The notes under the pieces: generated by a model
Databases searched by the model: none
The model's input: only the letters and a program-made list of their open reading frames with translations
What the model was told of the DNA's origin: nothing
Position numbers and translations under genes: made by a program
Shown: positions 27,414 to 39,708 of the stretch, in pieces
Position numbering within the stretch: position 1 is the stretch's first letter
Layout: each line of letters opens with the position of its first letter
Source of the DNA: Cherax quadricarinatus
Lineage: Eukaryota; Arthropoda; Malacostraca; Decapoda; Parastacidae
NCBI RefSeq assembly: GCF_038502225.1
Contig: NW_027196455.1
Span: 26,656 to 90,655 of the forward strand
Length of the DNA stretch: 64,000 nucleotides
Direction of reading: 5' to 3'

Positions 27414-30358
27414 TGGAAGATAGAGGTATGGGTGTGTGTGGGAAACAAGCAGGTTGCAACACTAGGGTTGGAAACAGTAAATGTATAAAAGGCATTCAGC
27501 ATGAAGTTATAAATAAAGACAATAGAACAGGTCAGAAAACAAAGGGGGACAGCAGAGGGCAGCAAGGGACTAGCTCCCTTAAGGTTTACTATACTAATAG
27601 CAGGAGTGTTAGAAATAAGATAGATGAGCTAAGATTAATTGCAAGTGCAGGAAACATAGATATTATTGCTATAACAGAGACCTGGCTCAATCTGAAAGAT
27701 AGAGAGATGCCATCTGAATGTCACATACAAGGCTATAAATTATTCCACACTGACAGGGTCAACAGGAAAGGTGGTGGAGTAGCGATGTATGTCAGAGACA
27801 ATTTAAATTGTTGTGTTAGACAAGATATTAAATTAGAAGCGTCAGCCACTGAATCTGTTTGGTTACAGCTTCTCGAGGGCCGAGAAAAACTAATTTTGGG
27901 TGTGATTTACAGGGCCCCAAATCTTGATAGGGAGTGCAGTAAACTTCTATGGGACGAAATTCGTAAGGCATCTACATACGAAAATGTTGTGCTAATGGGA
28001 GATTTCAACTATAGACAGATTGACTGGAGCAATTTGACAGGAAATTTAGAGTCGGGTGACTTTCTTGATACGATCCAGGATTGTTTTTTAAAACAGTTTG
28101 TGACAGAGCCAACTAGGGGAAATAACCTCCTTGACTTGGTTCTTGCCAGTAGGGAAACACTAATTAATAATCTTGAGGTTAATGATGAGCTTGGGGAGAG
28201 TGATCACAAATCACTCAGTTTTAACATATCATGGAATTCCCCTAATAATGGCAATCAAGTCTCCGTCCCTGACTTTCGCTTGGCTGATTTCATAGGACTG
28301 AAAAATTACTTAGGTGGGCTGAACTGGAATGACCTGACTAGGGGTCAGGTAGGTGGTGATGGTTGCCGATATGATGCTTTCCAGGGCATAGTTCTAGCTG
28401 CTCAGTCAAATTATGTTCCAAATAGGGAAATCAGATCAAACAAAAATGATCCTAAATGGATGAACAATAGATTAAAATATCTGATTGGTCAAAAGAGAGG
28501 CATATATAGGCAAATCAAAAGAGGAGAGGGGCAATTAAGAAATCGATATATTCAGTTAAAGAGAGAAATAAAAAAGGGAATTAGAAAAGCAAAAAGAGAT
28601 TATGAGGTTAAAGTTGCAAGAGAATCGAAGACTAACCCAAAAGGATTCTTTCAGGTATACAGAAGTAAGATCAGGGACAAGATAGGCCCACTCAAAAGTT
28701 CCTCGGGTCAGCTCACTGACAGTGATAAGGAAATGTGTAGAATTTTTAACACATACTTCCTCTCAGTTTTTACACAGGAGGATACCAGTGATATTCCAGT
28801 AATGATAAATTATGTAGAACAGGACGATAATAAACTGTGCACTATTAGGGTCACAAGTGACATGGTCCTTAGGCAAATAGATAAATTAAAACCTAACAAA
28901 TCCCCAGGCCCTGATGAACTGTATGCAAGGGTTCTAAAGGAATGTAAAGAGGAGCTTAGCACACCTTTGGCTAATCTTTTCAACATATCACTACAAACTG
29001 GCATGGTGCCAGATAAGTGGAAAATGGCAAATGTGATACCTATTTTCAAAACAGGTGACAGGTCCTTAGCTTCGAACTATAGACCAATAAGCCTAACCTC
29101 CATAGTGGGAAAATTTATGGAATCAATAATTGCCGAGGCAGTTCGTAGCCACCTTGAAAAGCATAAATTAATCAACGAATCTCAGCATGGTTTTACAAAG
29201 GGACGTTCCTGCCTTACGAATTTATTAACTTTTTTCACTAAGGTATTTGAGGAGGTAGATCATGGTAACGAATATGATATTGTGTATATGGACTTCAGTA
29301 AGGCTTTTGACAGGGTCCCACATCAGAGACTATTGAGGAAAATTAAAGCACATGGAATAGGAGGAGAAATTTTTTCCTGGATAGAGGCATGGTTGACAAA
29401 TAGGCAGCAGAGAGTTTGCATAAATGGGGAGAAATCAGAGTGGGGAAGCGTCACGAGCGGTGTTCCACAGGGGTCAGTGTTGGGCCCCCTGCTGTTCACA
29501 ATCTACATAAACGACATAGATGAGGGCATAAAGAGCGACATCGGCAAGTTTGCCGATGACACCAAAATAGGCCGTCGAATTCATTCTGACGAGGACATTC
29601 GAGCACTCCAGGAAGATTTGAATAGACTGATGCAGTGGTCGGAGAAGTGGCAGATGCAGTTTAATATAGACAAATGCAAAGTTCTAAATGTTGGACAGGA
29701 CAATAACCATGCCACATATAAACTAAATAATGTAGATCTTAATATTACGGATTGCGAAAAAGATTTAGGAGTTCTGGTTAGCAGTAATCTGAAACCAAGA
29801 CAACAGTGCATAAGTGTTCGCAATAAAGCTAATAGAATCCTTGGCTTCATATCAAGAAGCATAAATAATAGGAGTCCTCAGGTTGTTCTTCAACTCTATA
29901 CATCCTTGGTTAGGCCTCATTTAGATTATGCTGCACAGTTTTGGTCACCGTATTACAGAATGGATATAAATTCTCTGGAAAATGTACAAAGGAGGATGAC
30001 AAAGATGATCCCATGTATCAGAAACCTTCCCTATGAGGATAGACTAAGGGCCCTGAAACTGCACTCTCTAGAAAGACGTAGAATTAGGGGGGATATGATT
30101 GAGGTTTATAAGTGGAAGACAGGAATAAATAAAGGGGATGTAAATAGTGTGCTGATAATATCTAGCCTAGACAGGACTCGCAGCAATGGTTTTAAGTTGG
30201 AAAAATTCAGATTCAGGAGGGATATAGGAAAGTACTGGTTTGGTAATAGAGTTGTGGATGAGTGGAACAAACTCCCAAGTACCGTTATAGAGGCCAGAAC
30301 GTTGTGTAGCTTTAAAAATAGGTTGGATAAATACATGAGTAGATGTGGGTGGGTGTGA
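27413..30358 (+). CDS. CR1 ORF2: APE endonuclease and reverse transcriptase, 981 aa
   Basis: This is the enzyme that nicks genomic DNA and reverse-transcribes the element RNA at the nick. It opens with ATG at 27413, overlapping the ORF1 stop by one base (TGATG). Residues about 57-270 are the endonuclease: YYTNSRSVRNK (Asn), ITETW (Glu 89), GGGVAMYVRD, GDFNYRQIDW (Asp 197) and SDHKSL (264-265). Residues about 480-760 are the RT: NYRPISLTS, DFSKAFDRVPH (Asp 627), SGVPQGSVLGPLLF and FADDTKIG (Asp 715, 716). The tail includes a WNKLPSTVIEARTL motif conserved in the other fragments here. No stop or frameshift is seen, so the copy may be autonomous or recently so. Confidence 0.93.
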   Translation: MEDRGMGVCGKQAGCNTRVGNSKCIKGIQHEVINKDNRTGQKTKGDSRGQQGTSSLKVYYTNSRSVRNKIDELRLIASAGNIDIIAITETWLNLKDREMPSECHIQGYKLFHTDRVNRKGGGVAMYVRDNLNCCVRQDIKLEASATESVWLQLLEGREKLILGVIYRAPNLDRECSKLLWDEIRKASTYENVVLMGDFNYRQIDWSNLTGNLESGDFLDTIQDCFLKQFVTEPTRGNNLLDLVLASRETLINNLEVNDELGESDHKSLSFNISWNSPNNGNQVSVPDFRLADFIGLKNYLGGLNWNDLTRGQVGGDGCRYDAFQGIVLAAQSNYVPNREIRSNKNDPKWMNNRLKYLIGQKRGIYRQIKRGEGQLRNRYIQLKREIKKGIRKAKRDYEVKVARESKTNPKGFFQVYRSKIRDKIGPLKSSSGQLTDSDKEMCRIFNTYFLSVFTQEDTSDIPVMINYVEQDDNKLCTIRVTSDMVLRQIDKLKPNKSPGPDELYARVLKECKEELSTPLANLFNISLQTGMVPDKWKMANVIPIFKTGDRSLASNYRPISLTSIVGKFMESIIAEAVRSHLEKHKLINESQHGFTKGRSCLTNLLTFFTKVFEEVDHGNEYDIVYMDFSKAFDRVPHQRLLRKIKAHGIGGEIFSWIEAWLTNRQQRVCINGEKSEWGSVTSGVPQGSVLGPLLFTIYINDIDEGIKSDIGKFADDTKIGRRIHSDEDIRALQEDLNRLMQWSEKWQMQFNIDKCKVLNVGQDNNHATYKLNNVDLNITDCEKDLGVLVSSNLKPRQQCISVRNKANRILGFISRSINNRSPQVVLQLYTSLVRPHLDYAAQFWSPYYRMDINSLENVQRRMTKMIPCIRNLPYEDRLRALKLHSLERRRIRGDMIEVYKWKTGINKGDVNSVLIISSLDRTRSNGFKLEKFRFRRDIGKYWFGNRVVDEWNKLPSTVIEARTLCSFKNRLDKYMSRCGWV

Positions 30359-30539
30359 GTTAGACCTGATAGCTTGTGCTAACGGGTCGGTTGCCGTGTT
30401 CCTCCCTTGAGTCAATGTGACCTGACCTGACTAGGTTGGGTGCATTGGCTTAAGCCGGTAGGGACTTGGACCTGCCTCGCATGGGCCAGTAGGCCTTCTG
30501 CAGTGTTCCTTCGTTCTTATGTTCTTATGTTCTTAAGTG

Positions 30540-31040
30540 ATTATTATTATTTTGTGGAGAAGAGCTGGACCCACAGGGTTTGGGACATAATCAGGTTCAT
30601 TCCAAGAAAGGGGAGAATAGCTCAAGCTCCTTAAAAAAAGAACCCTTTACTAGCATCAAGACACGTGCCTCTTGAAGTGATCATGATGAACTTAAGCAGA
30701 AGTGTAGAAAATGGAAGACTGGAAGGAACATGTAAGAAGTGAATAAATACATTTAGAGACTTGTGAGTGGATGTGCCAGCAGATGGATGTATGAAAGACA
30801 AGGTGAGCTACAGAATTTGTAAGGGAAAGAAAGTTGCTGTAATGTTGATGGATCACTGGAAAGAAAGGAATTTTGTCAGTGAATGCAAAAGAGTGGAATG
30901 TATTGTACATACATACTTTTTTATGGATGTGAAGGTGATTTGCACATGTTGCAGTGAGGAAGCAGCCTCAGGGAGCAATAAGATCAATGTGTGACAAGAA
31001 TATTGTACAGAGAGTAATAAATGAAAAAAATTGAAAATGG
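30540..31040 (+). pseudogene. Old SINE remnant and degenerate RTE fragment
   Basis: About 30540-30680 keeps decayed blocks of the 12790 SINE-like family (GATTATTATTATTTTG, AGCTCCTT, ACTAGCATCAAG). From about 30767 the frame reads DVPADGCMKDKVSYRICKGK, then a CTCCSEEAASGS-like stretch, the decayed form of the RTE segment VSADGFMKDEVNHRIDEGKK to AAARRRLE. It is much older than the other RTE copies. Confidence 0.6.
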
Positions 31041-31072
31041 TGTGGTGGTGGTGGTGGTGGTGGTGGTGGTGG
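31038..31072 (+). repeat. GGT microsatellite
   Basis: About eleven GGT units in a row directly after the degenerate RTE fragment. 31073-31390 shows nothing else recognisable. Confidence 0.9.
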
Positions 31073-31391
31073 TTTTAATGAAGATTTAATTCAGAGAGTG
31101 GAAGAGAAAATTGTTGATTTCTTTTGTTCATGTAGAAATGATGAAGGTAAAAGTTGATAAAATACACAAATAACTCACACTTAGAAGGAAAATTTGTGGC
31201 ATTGTTTCGTTCCTGCTTGGACCATTGACGAGTTACAGTGTGACTTATCAGTTGTCCAAGTCAGACCAAAATGTTATGAAGTTTCCTCTCCAAATTGCAG
31301 GTTATTTATGTATTGTTCCAGCCATGGTATTGTGAATTTTTATTCTTTAGATTGATTAAAGAGGGTGTATAAATCTGGGGTGGGTGAAAGG

Positions 31392-31805
31392 TAGTTTAAT
31401 AGATAATCACCTCTCATTTGTATGTAATCACCTCTTACCTTTTTGTAGGTAATCACCTCTTACCTATTTATGGGTTATTACCTAATACTTATTTGTAAGT
31501 AATTACAGTGGTACCCCGAGTTTTGTACAGCTCCGGACTCGAACAATTATTTAAGTGTATTATTGTAGTGCTTTTGTAAGTGTATTTTTGGGGGTCTGAA
31601 ACAGACTAATCTAGTTTACATTATTCCTTATGGGAACAAATTCGTTCAGTAACGGCACTCGAACAGCCTTCTGGAATGAATTATGGCCGAAACTCGGGGT
31701 ACCACTGTACTTATTTGTAGGTAACCACCTGTTATCTATTTGTAGGTAATAACCCATAATTTATTTGTAGGTAATCATTTACTACCTATTTGTATGTAAT
31801 CATCC
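31392..31805 (+). repeat. 25-bp minisatellite, split by a MITE
   Basis: Units of about 25 bp of the form TAATCACCTCTTACCTATTTGTAGG run from 31392 to 31505 and resume at 31708-31805, about eight units in total with variation. The 202-bp MITE sits inside one unit, with the TA shared by both sides. Confidence 0.85.
31506..31707. mobile_element. 202-bp Tigger-type MITE inside a minisatellite
   Basis: The left end CAGTGGTACCCCGAGTTTTG faces AAACTCGGGGTACCACTG on the right, flanked by TA (31504-31505, 31708-31709). Its interior matches the MITEs at 22363 and 61213 (TTTTGGGGGTCTGAAA, CTTATGGGAACAAATTCG), yet its outer 20 bp differ from theirs. Confidence 0.92.
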
Positions 31806-31819
31806 TTTAGTGGATTTTA

Positions 31820-31945
31820 CCCCAAAGGGCACAGGCATGATCAAGTGAAGGATCAGCTGGATTGTGATGGCTGTGGGCATGCAGGCTGCTAGCACAATTA
31901 GCCTGGTTGATTAGGCAGTCATCAGGGAAGTCTGTTCTTGTGCTG
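31820..31945 (+). repeat. LINE ORF2 C-terminal remnant
   Basis: The stretch GATCAGCTGGATTGTGATGG ... AGCCTGGTTGATTAGGCAG corresponds to the C-terminal coding end of the LINE at 34600-36986 (GATCAACCAGGCTGTGATGG ... AGCCTGGTTGACCAGGCAAG). It is a short decayed copy. Confidence 0.55.
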
Positions 31946-34030
31946 AGTCTTGAAGACTACAACTTCCTCACTTGACTTTCATTGTACAAATCATTTAATG
32001 GATGGAGCTTGAACTATGTCAGGCCCCGCCTGTTCCATGATTTATTTGCAGTCGTGTTATTATGATTTTGTGAGTCATTTCAGAGTACAGGTATGGTTGT
32101 TTCTGCATACAGAGCTTAAATTCAAGTAATTTTTTTTCTGATTCACACTATAGATGCTGCATTATCAAGGTCACTCTTCAACAGCATGCCAAATCCCAAA
32201 AGCTCCTTCCCCGACTTTGATCAGACATGCTGATAAGATGGGGCATGAGCCAAATGTTCATGCCCCATTGCAAAACCTTCTTCAGAAACTCATTCCAACT
32301 CTTCCTCATTTGCTAACTTTACTTCCTTTTATCCCTCTAGATTTATTGCACACTCTTCATCATCTTATTTTGCTCTGTTATTTCTACTTAATTACACCTA
32401 AACAGTTTATGTTGTACTCTTTGAACTACACTCCACTTTAGAGTGCAACCACAGTAAGAGATAGTGAATGTCATTTTATTTTTTTTACCCCTAATCTTTG
32501 CCAGAGGAATAGTGTTTTGTATGCTGCTATGGAGCAATGGATCTTATTAGCTCATAAAATACTCGAGTCTCCCACTCAGACATAATACATCTTTCAAATG
32601 CTGAACTAAAGCTTTCCACTCAATAACCAGGGGTTAATCTTCTAGCCAAGCTCATTACCCATGGCAAACTATTGTTAGCTGTACTTTCCACTAAGGAACC
32701 TCATGAAACATGGTAACTTTCCAGTATCTGTAAGACAGTCAAGTCATATTTGTTAATTGCTTGATGCAAGGATATCTGAAAGGAGGGGAAAGAGGTTATT
32801 GGACCTATGGCAGCAGAGAAACTTTTCTTTTGCCATGTGGGATGTGATAGCCTCCCCAGAATAATCCCAACAGAATCCAGATGTAGAGACAGAAGTAGAC
32901 TCAAGAAAAAGTAGATCACCGTAAGGCGAGAGAAGAACGTAAAGTTAACATGGGATTCATTAACTTCAAAAACCCAAGTGTGAATCATGTGGGCATTGTA
33001 TGAAGCAACAGAAATTTAAGTTTAGTTATTGAACCCCCTGTACTAAACCTTGTGACTCAAGAGAGAGAGAGAGGGAGGGAGAGGGGATTGAGATCCAGTT
33101 TAAGGCAACAACAAGGTATCACAAATACTCATATATTGAGAATTGAAGTCCTGACAAATTCCCTACCTTCCTAAGTTTAATATTAAAATATGAAGAGCAT
33201 TGATACCCTGTGAGCATTGAGAAATTAACAGCGGCATATATGACCAGGCTTGAAAGTCTGCTTGTATGTCCCTTTAGTAATGAGGTAGATTTCTTCCAGG
33301 CCTGTCTATTAAGCTCAACTAGGCCATAAACATAATAAAAGTATTTAGTGCACTTTATGAAGTGTGCCAATCACATACGATGACTGTAAATTTCATATTC
33401 GGAAATACTAACAGAACCAGGACATTGCATAATAACAAATTTGCATACAGTATATATGACTCACAGTTCTTGCATTGAAAGTGTCTTAAACATGAGTGTC
33501 ATGATAAAAATAACTCCCTTAGTAGGTACAGTAAATCCCTATTTAAAGACGATTCACCTGAAGTAATTTTGGTTAATGTCCCCCCAAAAATTCTTAAACC
33601 ATTCCTCCATTAAACAACTGCCTCCCACTTGTACAACAATCAAAGACCTGGTGGCAGACTAGACCCCTCTTTTACTGATTATAATACTCCCTCATGTAAC
33701 CAGATGCTAGGGCATTTCACTTCATTTTCTGACAATGCAATATCTTTCTGAATATCGCTGTAAACTCTGTGTATTAACCTTCATTAAAAAAGCTGAAATA
33801 TAAGCATAGATATTTTATGTGATATAAATTTACCCTCTCTTGGAAGGAGATGGCCAATGAGTTTAGAAAAAAAAAACTTACTTGTAATCAGCTAGTATTT
33901 TCATATAAGAATTGTATGCTCTTGCTGCTGTTACCCACATTGCTTAAATGTCTGTTTCATTATTTATTGTAGTCTCTCAAGGCTTATTGCAAGCAACTTA
34001 GAAGCTTAGTTCCTTGCTTGCATTATCATA
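31946..34030 (+). other. About 2.1 kb with no recognised feature
   Basis: Open frames here are short and match no family I know. There is a short GA microsatellite (about 33060-33085) and a decayed MITE-like end near 33528 (CAGTAAATCCCTATTTAAAG). I searched this stretch by eye for the missing kinase exons and did not find them. It may be the least disturbed intron sequence of the window. Confidence 0.5.
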
Positions 34031-34035
34031 TACAG

Positions 34036-34585
34036 TAGTTCACCACCTCGAGAACCCCTCCTCAGCCCTCTGGATAATAGTTTTGGTAACCCTACACCTC
34101 GTAATTTCCAAACAACGGATTCTGTGCATTATATTCACACCACACAGACATGACATCTCAGACATGACATCTCCGCTGCCTCCAGCCTTCTCCTTGTTGC
34201 AACATTTACAACCCATGCTTCACACCCATACAAGAGTGTTGATATAACTATACTCTCATACATTCCCCTCTTTGTTTCCATGGATAAAGTTCTTTGTCTC
34301 CACAGACTCCTCAGTGCATCACTCACCTTTATCCCCTCATCAATTCTATGATTCACCTCATCCTTCACAGACCACATCCGCTGACACGTCCACTCTTAAA
34401 TATCTGAATACATTCACCTCCTTCATACTCTCTCCCTCCAGTCTGATATTCAATCTTTCGTTACCTATTGTTTTATTATCCTCATCACCTTACTCTTTCC
34501 TATATTCACTTTTAATTTTCTTTTACATATCCTACCAAATTCATCCACCAATCTCTGCAACTTCTCTTCAGAATCTCCCAAAAGC
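34036..34585 (-). pseudogene. RTE-B LINE fragment
   Basis: The minus strand encodes KDEVNHRIDEGIKVSDALRS, LWRQRTLSMETKRGMYESIV, LLYGCEAWVVN and RRLEAAEMSCLR with frameshifts, ending in an RAEEGFSR-like stretch. Upstream (to 34585) the decayed KLQRLVDEF and SKV(M)RI(I) region can be read. Both ends are truncated; the right end joins another LINE at about 34590. Confidence 0.78.
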
Positions 34586-34599
34586 ATGATCCCACTAGA

Positions 34600-36986
34600 A
34601 ATGAAAATACCCTGGATTTGATATTTACAAACAACGAGGAACTAATCAGAGACATAACAGTTACAAAGACAATATACTCTGAACACAACATCATAGAAGT
34701 TCAAACGAGTATTAACTCAGGGTTAGGGAACTGCATCACTAATGTTAGAGACGGGATTTAACAACCACAGAACTGACTGGGAAAAAATAAACCAAGAGCT
34801 ATCAGACATATCCTGGGAATCAGACATGAGCATCCTAAATCCCCACCAGTGCCTAGAGAAGCTGAATACAGAAGCATACAAGGTATGTATGAAACACTTA
34901 CCACTGAGGAAACCCAGAAGATGATTAGATATGAAGAGAGCATAGGAGATGGTACAGAAGAAGAAAACGGGTTACCGAATTGCTTAAAAACACAGATATG
35001 CTGCAACAGAGGAAAGATAGACTTAGCCGAGAGATCACTGAATTAGAGCAAAAACTTAGGATGTCATACCTCACAGAAGAAGTACAAAGGGAACAAAGGG
35101 CCATACAAGATATTGCAAGAAACCCAAAATATTTCTATTCTTATGCAAAATCCAAGCTAAGAGCTACCTGTAGAATTGGACCACTACTGAGAGGAGACTC
35201 GTATACTGACGATGAACAGGAAATGGGTGAAATCCTAAAAGAACAGTATGAGTCGGTGTTCAGCAACCCACTAAATGACGACAAGGTAGAAAATGCAGAA
35301 ACATTTTTCACTCCAGCATAAGGCCGCGGAGACCAACTAACTGACATTAGTACAAATCCCATAGATTTCGAAAAAGAAATGGATAACATGTCCACTCACT
35401 CAGCACCTGGACCAGATTCATGGAATGCTCTATTTATAAAGAAGGGAAAAGTACCACTAGCACGAGCCCTCAGTATTCTTTGGAGAAAGAGCTTAGATCT
35501 AGGTGAAATACCGGAGGCCTTAAAGAGTGCAGACATAGCTCCTTTGCATAAGGGAGGTAGTAGAGCACTAGCTAAAAATTACAGACCAGTAGCCCTAACT
35601 TCTCACATCATAAAAATCTTCGAAAGAGTGATGAGACGGCAGATTACAAATTTCATGGACCAGCACAACCAACATAACCCGAACCAGCATGGTTTTAGAG
35701 CAGGACGATCATGTCTGTCACAGCTGCTGAACCATTATGACAGAATTACGGAGGCATTGGAAGACGACCAAAACGCAGAGGAGATTTATACAGATTTTGC
35801 AAAGGCATTTGACAAATACGATCATGGAGTGATAACGCAAAAAATGAGGGCCAATGGTATTACGGGGAACGTAGGCAGAGGTATTTTCGGGTTCTTATCA
35901 CACAGAACACAAAAAGTAGTAGTGTACAGAGCAGGATCCAGCTTCAGCAAGGTAAAAAGCTCAGTGCCCCAAGGCACTGTCCTGGCACCTCTGCTGTTTC
36001 TCATCCTCATAACAGACATAGATAAAAACGCCCATCCCACTTTTGTATCATGATTTGCAGATGACGCTAAATTAAGCATGAAAGTCACTGCGTTAGAGGA
36101 CACTGAAAAATTACAGGAACACATAAGCAGGGTTTTCTAGCGGGCAGTGGAGAACAACATGACGTTCGATGGTGACAAGTTCCAGCTGCTTAGGTATGGA
36201 AAGAATGAAGAACTCAAAAGGAACACTATATACAAAACTCAAGAGGGTCACCAAATAGAACGAAAGGAACACGTAAAAGACCTGGGAATAATTATGTCAG
36301 CTGACCTTTCTTTTAAAGACCATAACAAGACAAAGATCACGACAGCCAGGAAGATGACGGGGTGGGTATTGAGAACTTTCAAAACAAGGGAAATAATGCC
36401 GATGGTGACACTCTTCAAATCGCTAGTGCTCCCTCATTTAGAATATTGCTCAGTGCTGACGGCCCCGTTCAAAGCAGGAGAAATATCAGAGCTGGAACAA
36501 ATACAGAGATCGTTTACGGCTCACATTGAGCCAGTAAAGCACCTAAATTACTGGGAACGCCTTCAAGTCTTGAACATGTACTCATTGGAGCGGAGGAGAG
36601 AGAGATACATGATAATATATACCTGGAAAGTACTCGAGGGCCTGGTCCCAAATCTGCACACTGCCATAACAACATACTGGAGTGAGAGATATGGGAGGAA
36701 GTGTAAAATAAACCCAGTGAGGAGCAGGGGTGCGGTGGGGACAATAAGGGAACACTGTATCAACATCCGGGGTCCCAGACTATTCAACATCTTACCAGAA
36801 GATATCAGAAACACGGCTGGAACAAGTGTAGAAGCCTTCAAGAGGAAACTGGACAAGTATCTTCACCAGGTGCCAGATCAACCAGGCTGTGATGGATATG
36901 TGGGGCAGCGGGCCTCCAGCAGCAACAGCCTGGTTGACCAGGCAAGCACCAGACGAGCCTGGCCCATGGCCGGGCTCCGAGAGTAG
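34600..36986 (+). pseudogene. Decayed CR1/Jockey-like LINE, ORF2
   Basis: The sequence begins late in the endonuclease (TNNEELIRDITV) and runs through the linker (NPKYFYSYAKSKLR) and RT to the C-terminus. RT motifs are APGPDSWNALF, NYRPVALTSHIIK, YTDFAKAFDKYDH, VPQGTVLAPLLF and FADDAKLS. Known breaks are a frameshift near 34880-34990, a TAA at about 35320, a TGA immediately before FADD (about 36052) and a TAG at about 36140 where a Trp is usual. The end reads DQPGCDGYVG ... SLVDQAS ... WPMAGLRE, then stop. It differs from the CR1 family at 26420. Confidence 0.85.
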
Positions 36987-36989
36987 TGA

Positions 36990-37312
36990 AACTATCGAAA
37001 CTCTTCAAAGGTATAACCACTTTACTGGGTAGTTGAAATTGGTAAATGAGTGGTTTCTTGTACTCAGTCGATAGAACAAATGGGGTTCTAGTGAAATAGC
37101 TCTGAGTTTGGTCGACTGGAACAATGGAATTGGCCGAAAATAAGGCTCAAAGTGGGCGAAATTGCTGATTTGTACATATCGCTGAGACCACTAACTTTGC
37201 GTGATTCCATAAGTTTTCCATCAAATTTCATACTTTTGGTGTCATTACCATTGGAAAAGATTCTCTATCATTTCATAAGAAAAAATCAATTTTTTTTTTT
37301 ATAATAAATAAA
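36990..37312 (-). mobile_element. piggyBac-type MITE, one-end fragment
   Basis: On the minus strand it carries CATTTCATAC... blocks of the ~1-kb MITE family: AGAGAATCTTTTCCAATGG, TGACACCAAAAGTATG, TTTGATGGAAAACTTATGG and GCCCACTTTGAGCC. Both terminal TTAA ends are missing. It separates two LINE fragments. Confidence 0.7.
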
Positions 37313-37317
37313 AAAAA

Positions 37318-38590
<1,273 letters not shown>

Positions 38591-38995
38591 ATAAAGTTTT
38601 CTTCTTCACTTTTTTAGTATTTTCTACAGTAGAAGGGGTTACTAGCCCATTACTCCCAGCATTTTAGTTGCCTCATACGACACACATGGCTTACGGAGGA
38701 AAGATTCTTTTCTACTTCCCCATCGAGAATAGAAAAAATAAAGAAGAACAAGAACTATTAAGAAAAAAAAAAAGAAAAATCTAGGTGTGTGTGTATATAT
38801 ATGCATGTGCATGCCTGTGTAATGTGACTTAAGTGTAAGTAGAAGTAGCAAGATATACCAGTTATCCAGCATGTTTATGAGATAGAAAAAAGAACACCAG
38901 GAATCCTACCATTATGTAAAACAGTTACAGGTTTCTTTTTCACACTCACTTGGCAGGATGGTAGTACCTCACTGGGTGGTTGCTTTCTACCAACT
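38591..38995 (-). mobile_element. RTE 5' UTR (joined to the ORF at 37318-38590)
   Basis: Reverse complement blocks match 46742-47110: GTGAGGTACTACCATCCTGC, then CTTGCTACTTCTACTTACAC, TCCTCCGTAAGCCATGTG and GGGCTAGTAACCCCTTCTAC. The 5' boundary is near 38995. 38996-39400 holds nothing recognisable. Confidence 0.8.
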
Positions 38996-39404
38996 TACTC
39001 CCTTCAAAATATACTAGTTAAATTATACTTTTATCTACTTTATTATCAATGTTTATTGCAATATACCTTTAAATTATGTCCATAGTATCATATTTATACA
39101 GTTTTTCCTCATTATTAGTCTCTTACATCAATGGCTTATTTCTGCTGATTACAGAGTTCTACCGTACTGATAGTCCAACAACTTTTGATCATTTTTCCCA
39201 GATGTGAGAAAATACATCAACTACACATCAGACATCATCTTCAGCGCCCTGCTATGCTTTTTCTGGCCTTTCTGATAGTCCCCCCACCTTTAATTCAGTG
39301 TCTCTGATGGTGTAACTCATACTGATAAACTTCACCAAATGCAACAACTTCTTTCTTCAGTTGTCCTTTCTTCAACATCTCTGCCTCCCCAATCTACTTC
39401 ACTA

Positions 39405-39475
39405 GTCTGGTGGTCTGGTGGCTAAAGCTCCCGCTTCACACACGGAGGGCCCGGGTTCGATTCCCGGCGGGTGGA
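39405..39475 (+). ncRNA. tRNA-like pol III promoter head of the SINE
   Basis: The segment can be folded as a degenerate cloverleaf with a T arm CCCGGGTTCGATTCCCGG, whose stem is fully paired. The anticodon stem is imperfect, and the acceptor stem cannot be closed because the SINE body follows. It is a SINE promoter rather than a working tRNA gene. Confidence 0.6.
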
Positions 39476-39708
39476 AATTCCGACACGTTTCCTTACACCT
39501 ATTGTCCTGTTCACCTAGCAGCAAATAGGTACCTGGGTGTTAGTCGACTGGTGTGGGTCGCATCCTGGGGGACAAGATTAAGGACCCCAATGGAAATAAG
39601 TTAGACAGTCCTCGATGACGCACTGACTTTCTTGGGTTATCCTGGGTGGCTAACCCTCCGGGGTTAAAAATCCGAACAAAATCTTATCTTATCTTATCTT
39701 ATCTTACC
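39405..39708 (+). mobile_element. Full-length tRNA-derived SINE
   Basis: The tRNA-like head (39405-39475) has a TGGTGGCTAAAGCTCC box-A-like segment, a GCTTCACACACGG anticodon arm that would read CAC (Val-like) and a perfect-looking box B (GGTTCGATTCC, near 39453). The body runs through AGGTACCTGGGTGTTAGTCG, GGACCCCAATGGAAATAAG, and GGGTTATCCTGGGTGGC. The 3' end is a pentamer tail of four CTTAT units (to 39708). It is the best preserved copy in the window; others are at 770, 1488 and 2235. Confidence 0.88.

Larger units (their letters stand above)
26420..30535 (+). mobile_element. Complete-looking CR1-like LINE, 4.1 kb
   Basis: It has a short 5' UTR from about 26420 (GGTCAGTCGTCACG), ORF1 with esterase, ORF2 with endonuclease and RT, a 180-bp 3' UTR, and a tail of TTCTTATG units (30514-30535). 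Both frames are open. A second element with the same 5' end begins at about 63706. Truncated 3' ends of the family are at 25210, 57075, 58405 and 59264. CR1-clade placement rests on the ORF1 esterase, the microsatellite tail and the RT wording. Confidence 0.88.

Noticed and set aside
31038..31072. Telomeric or centromeric repeat
   Set aside because: It is a simple GGT triplet run without telomere-type units.
31946..33420. Possible exons in 32154-32441, 32701-32988 and 33119-33370
   Set aside because: No splice-site-bounded conserved motif, no family resemblance, and compositions typical of chance frames in AT-rich DNA.
39405..39475. Functional tRNA-Val gene
   Set aside because: The acceptor stem cannot close, the anticodon stem is imperfect, and the segment continues into the SINE body with a CTTAT tail, as in three other copies.
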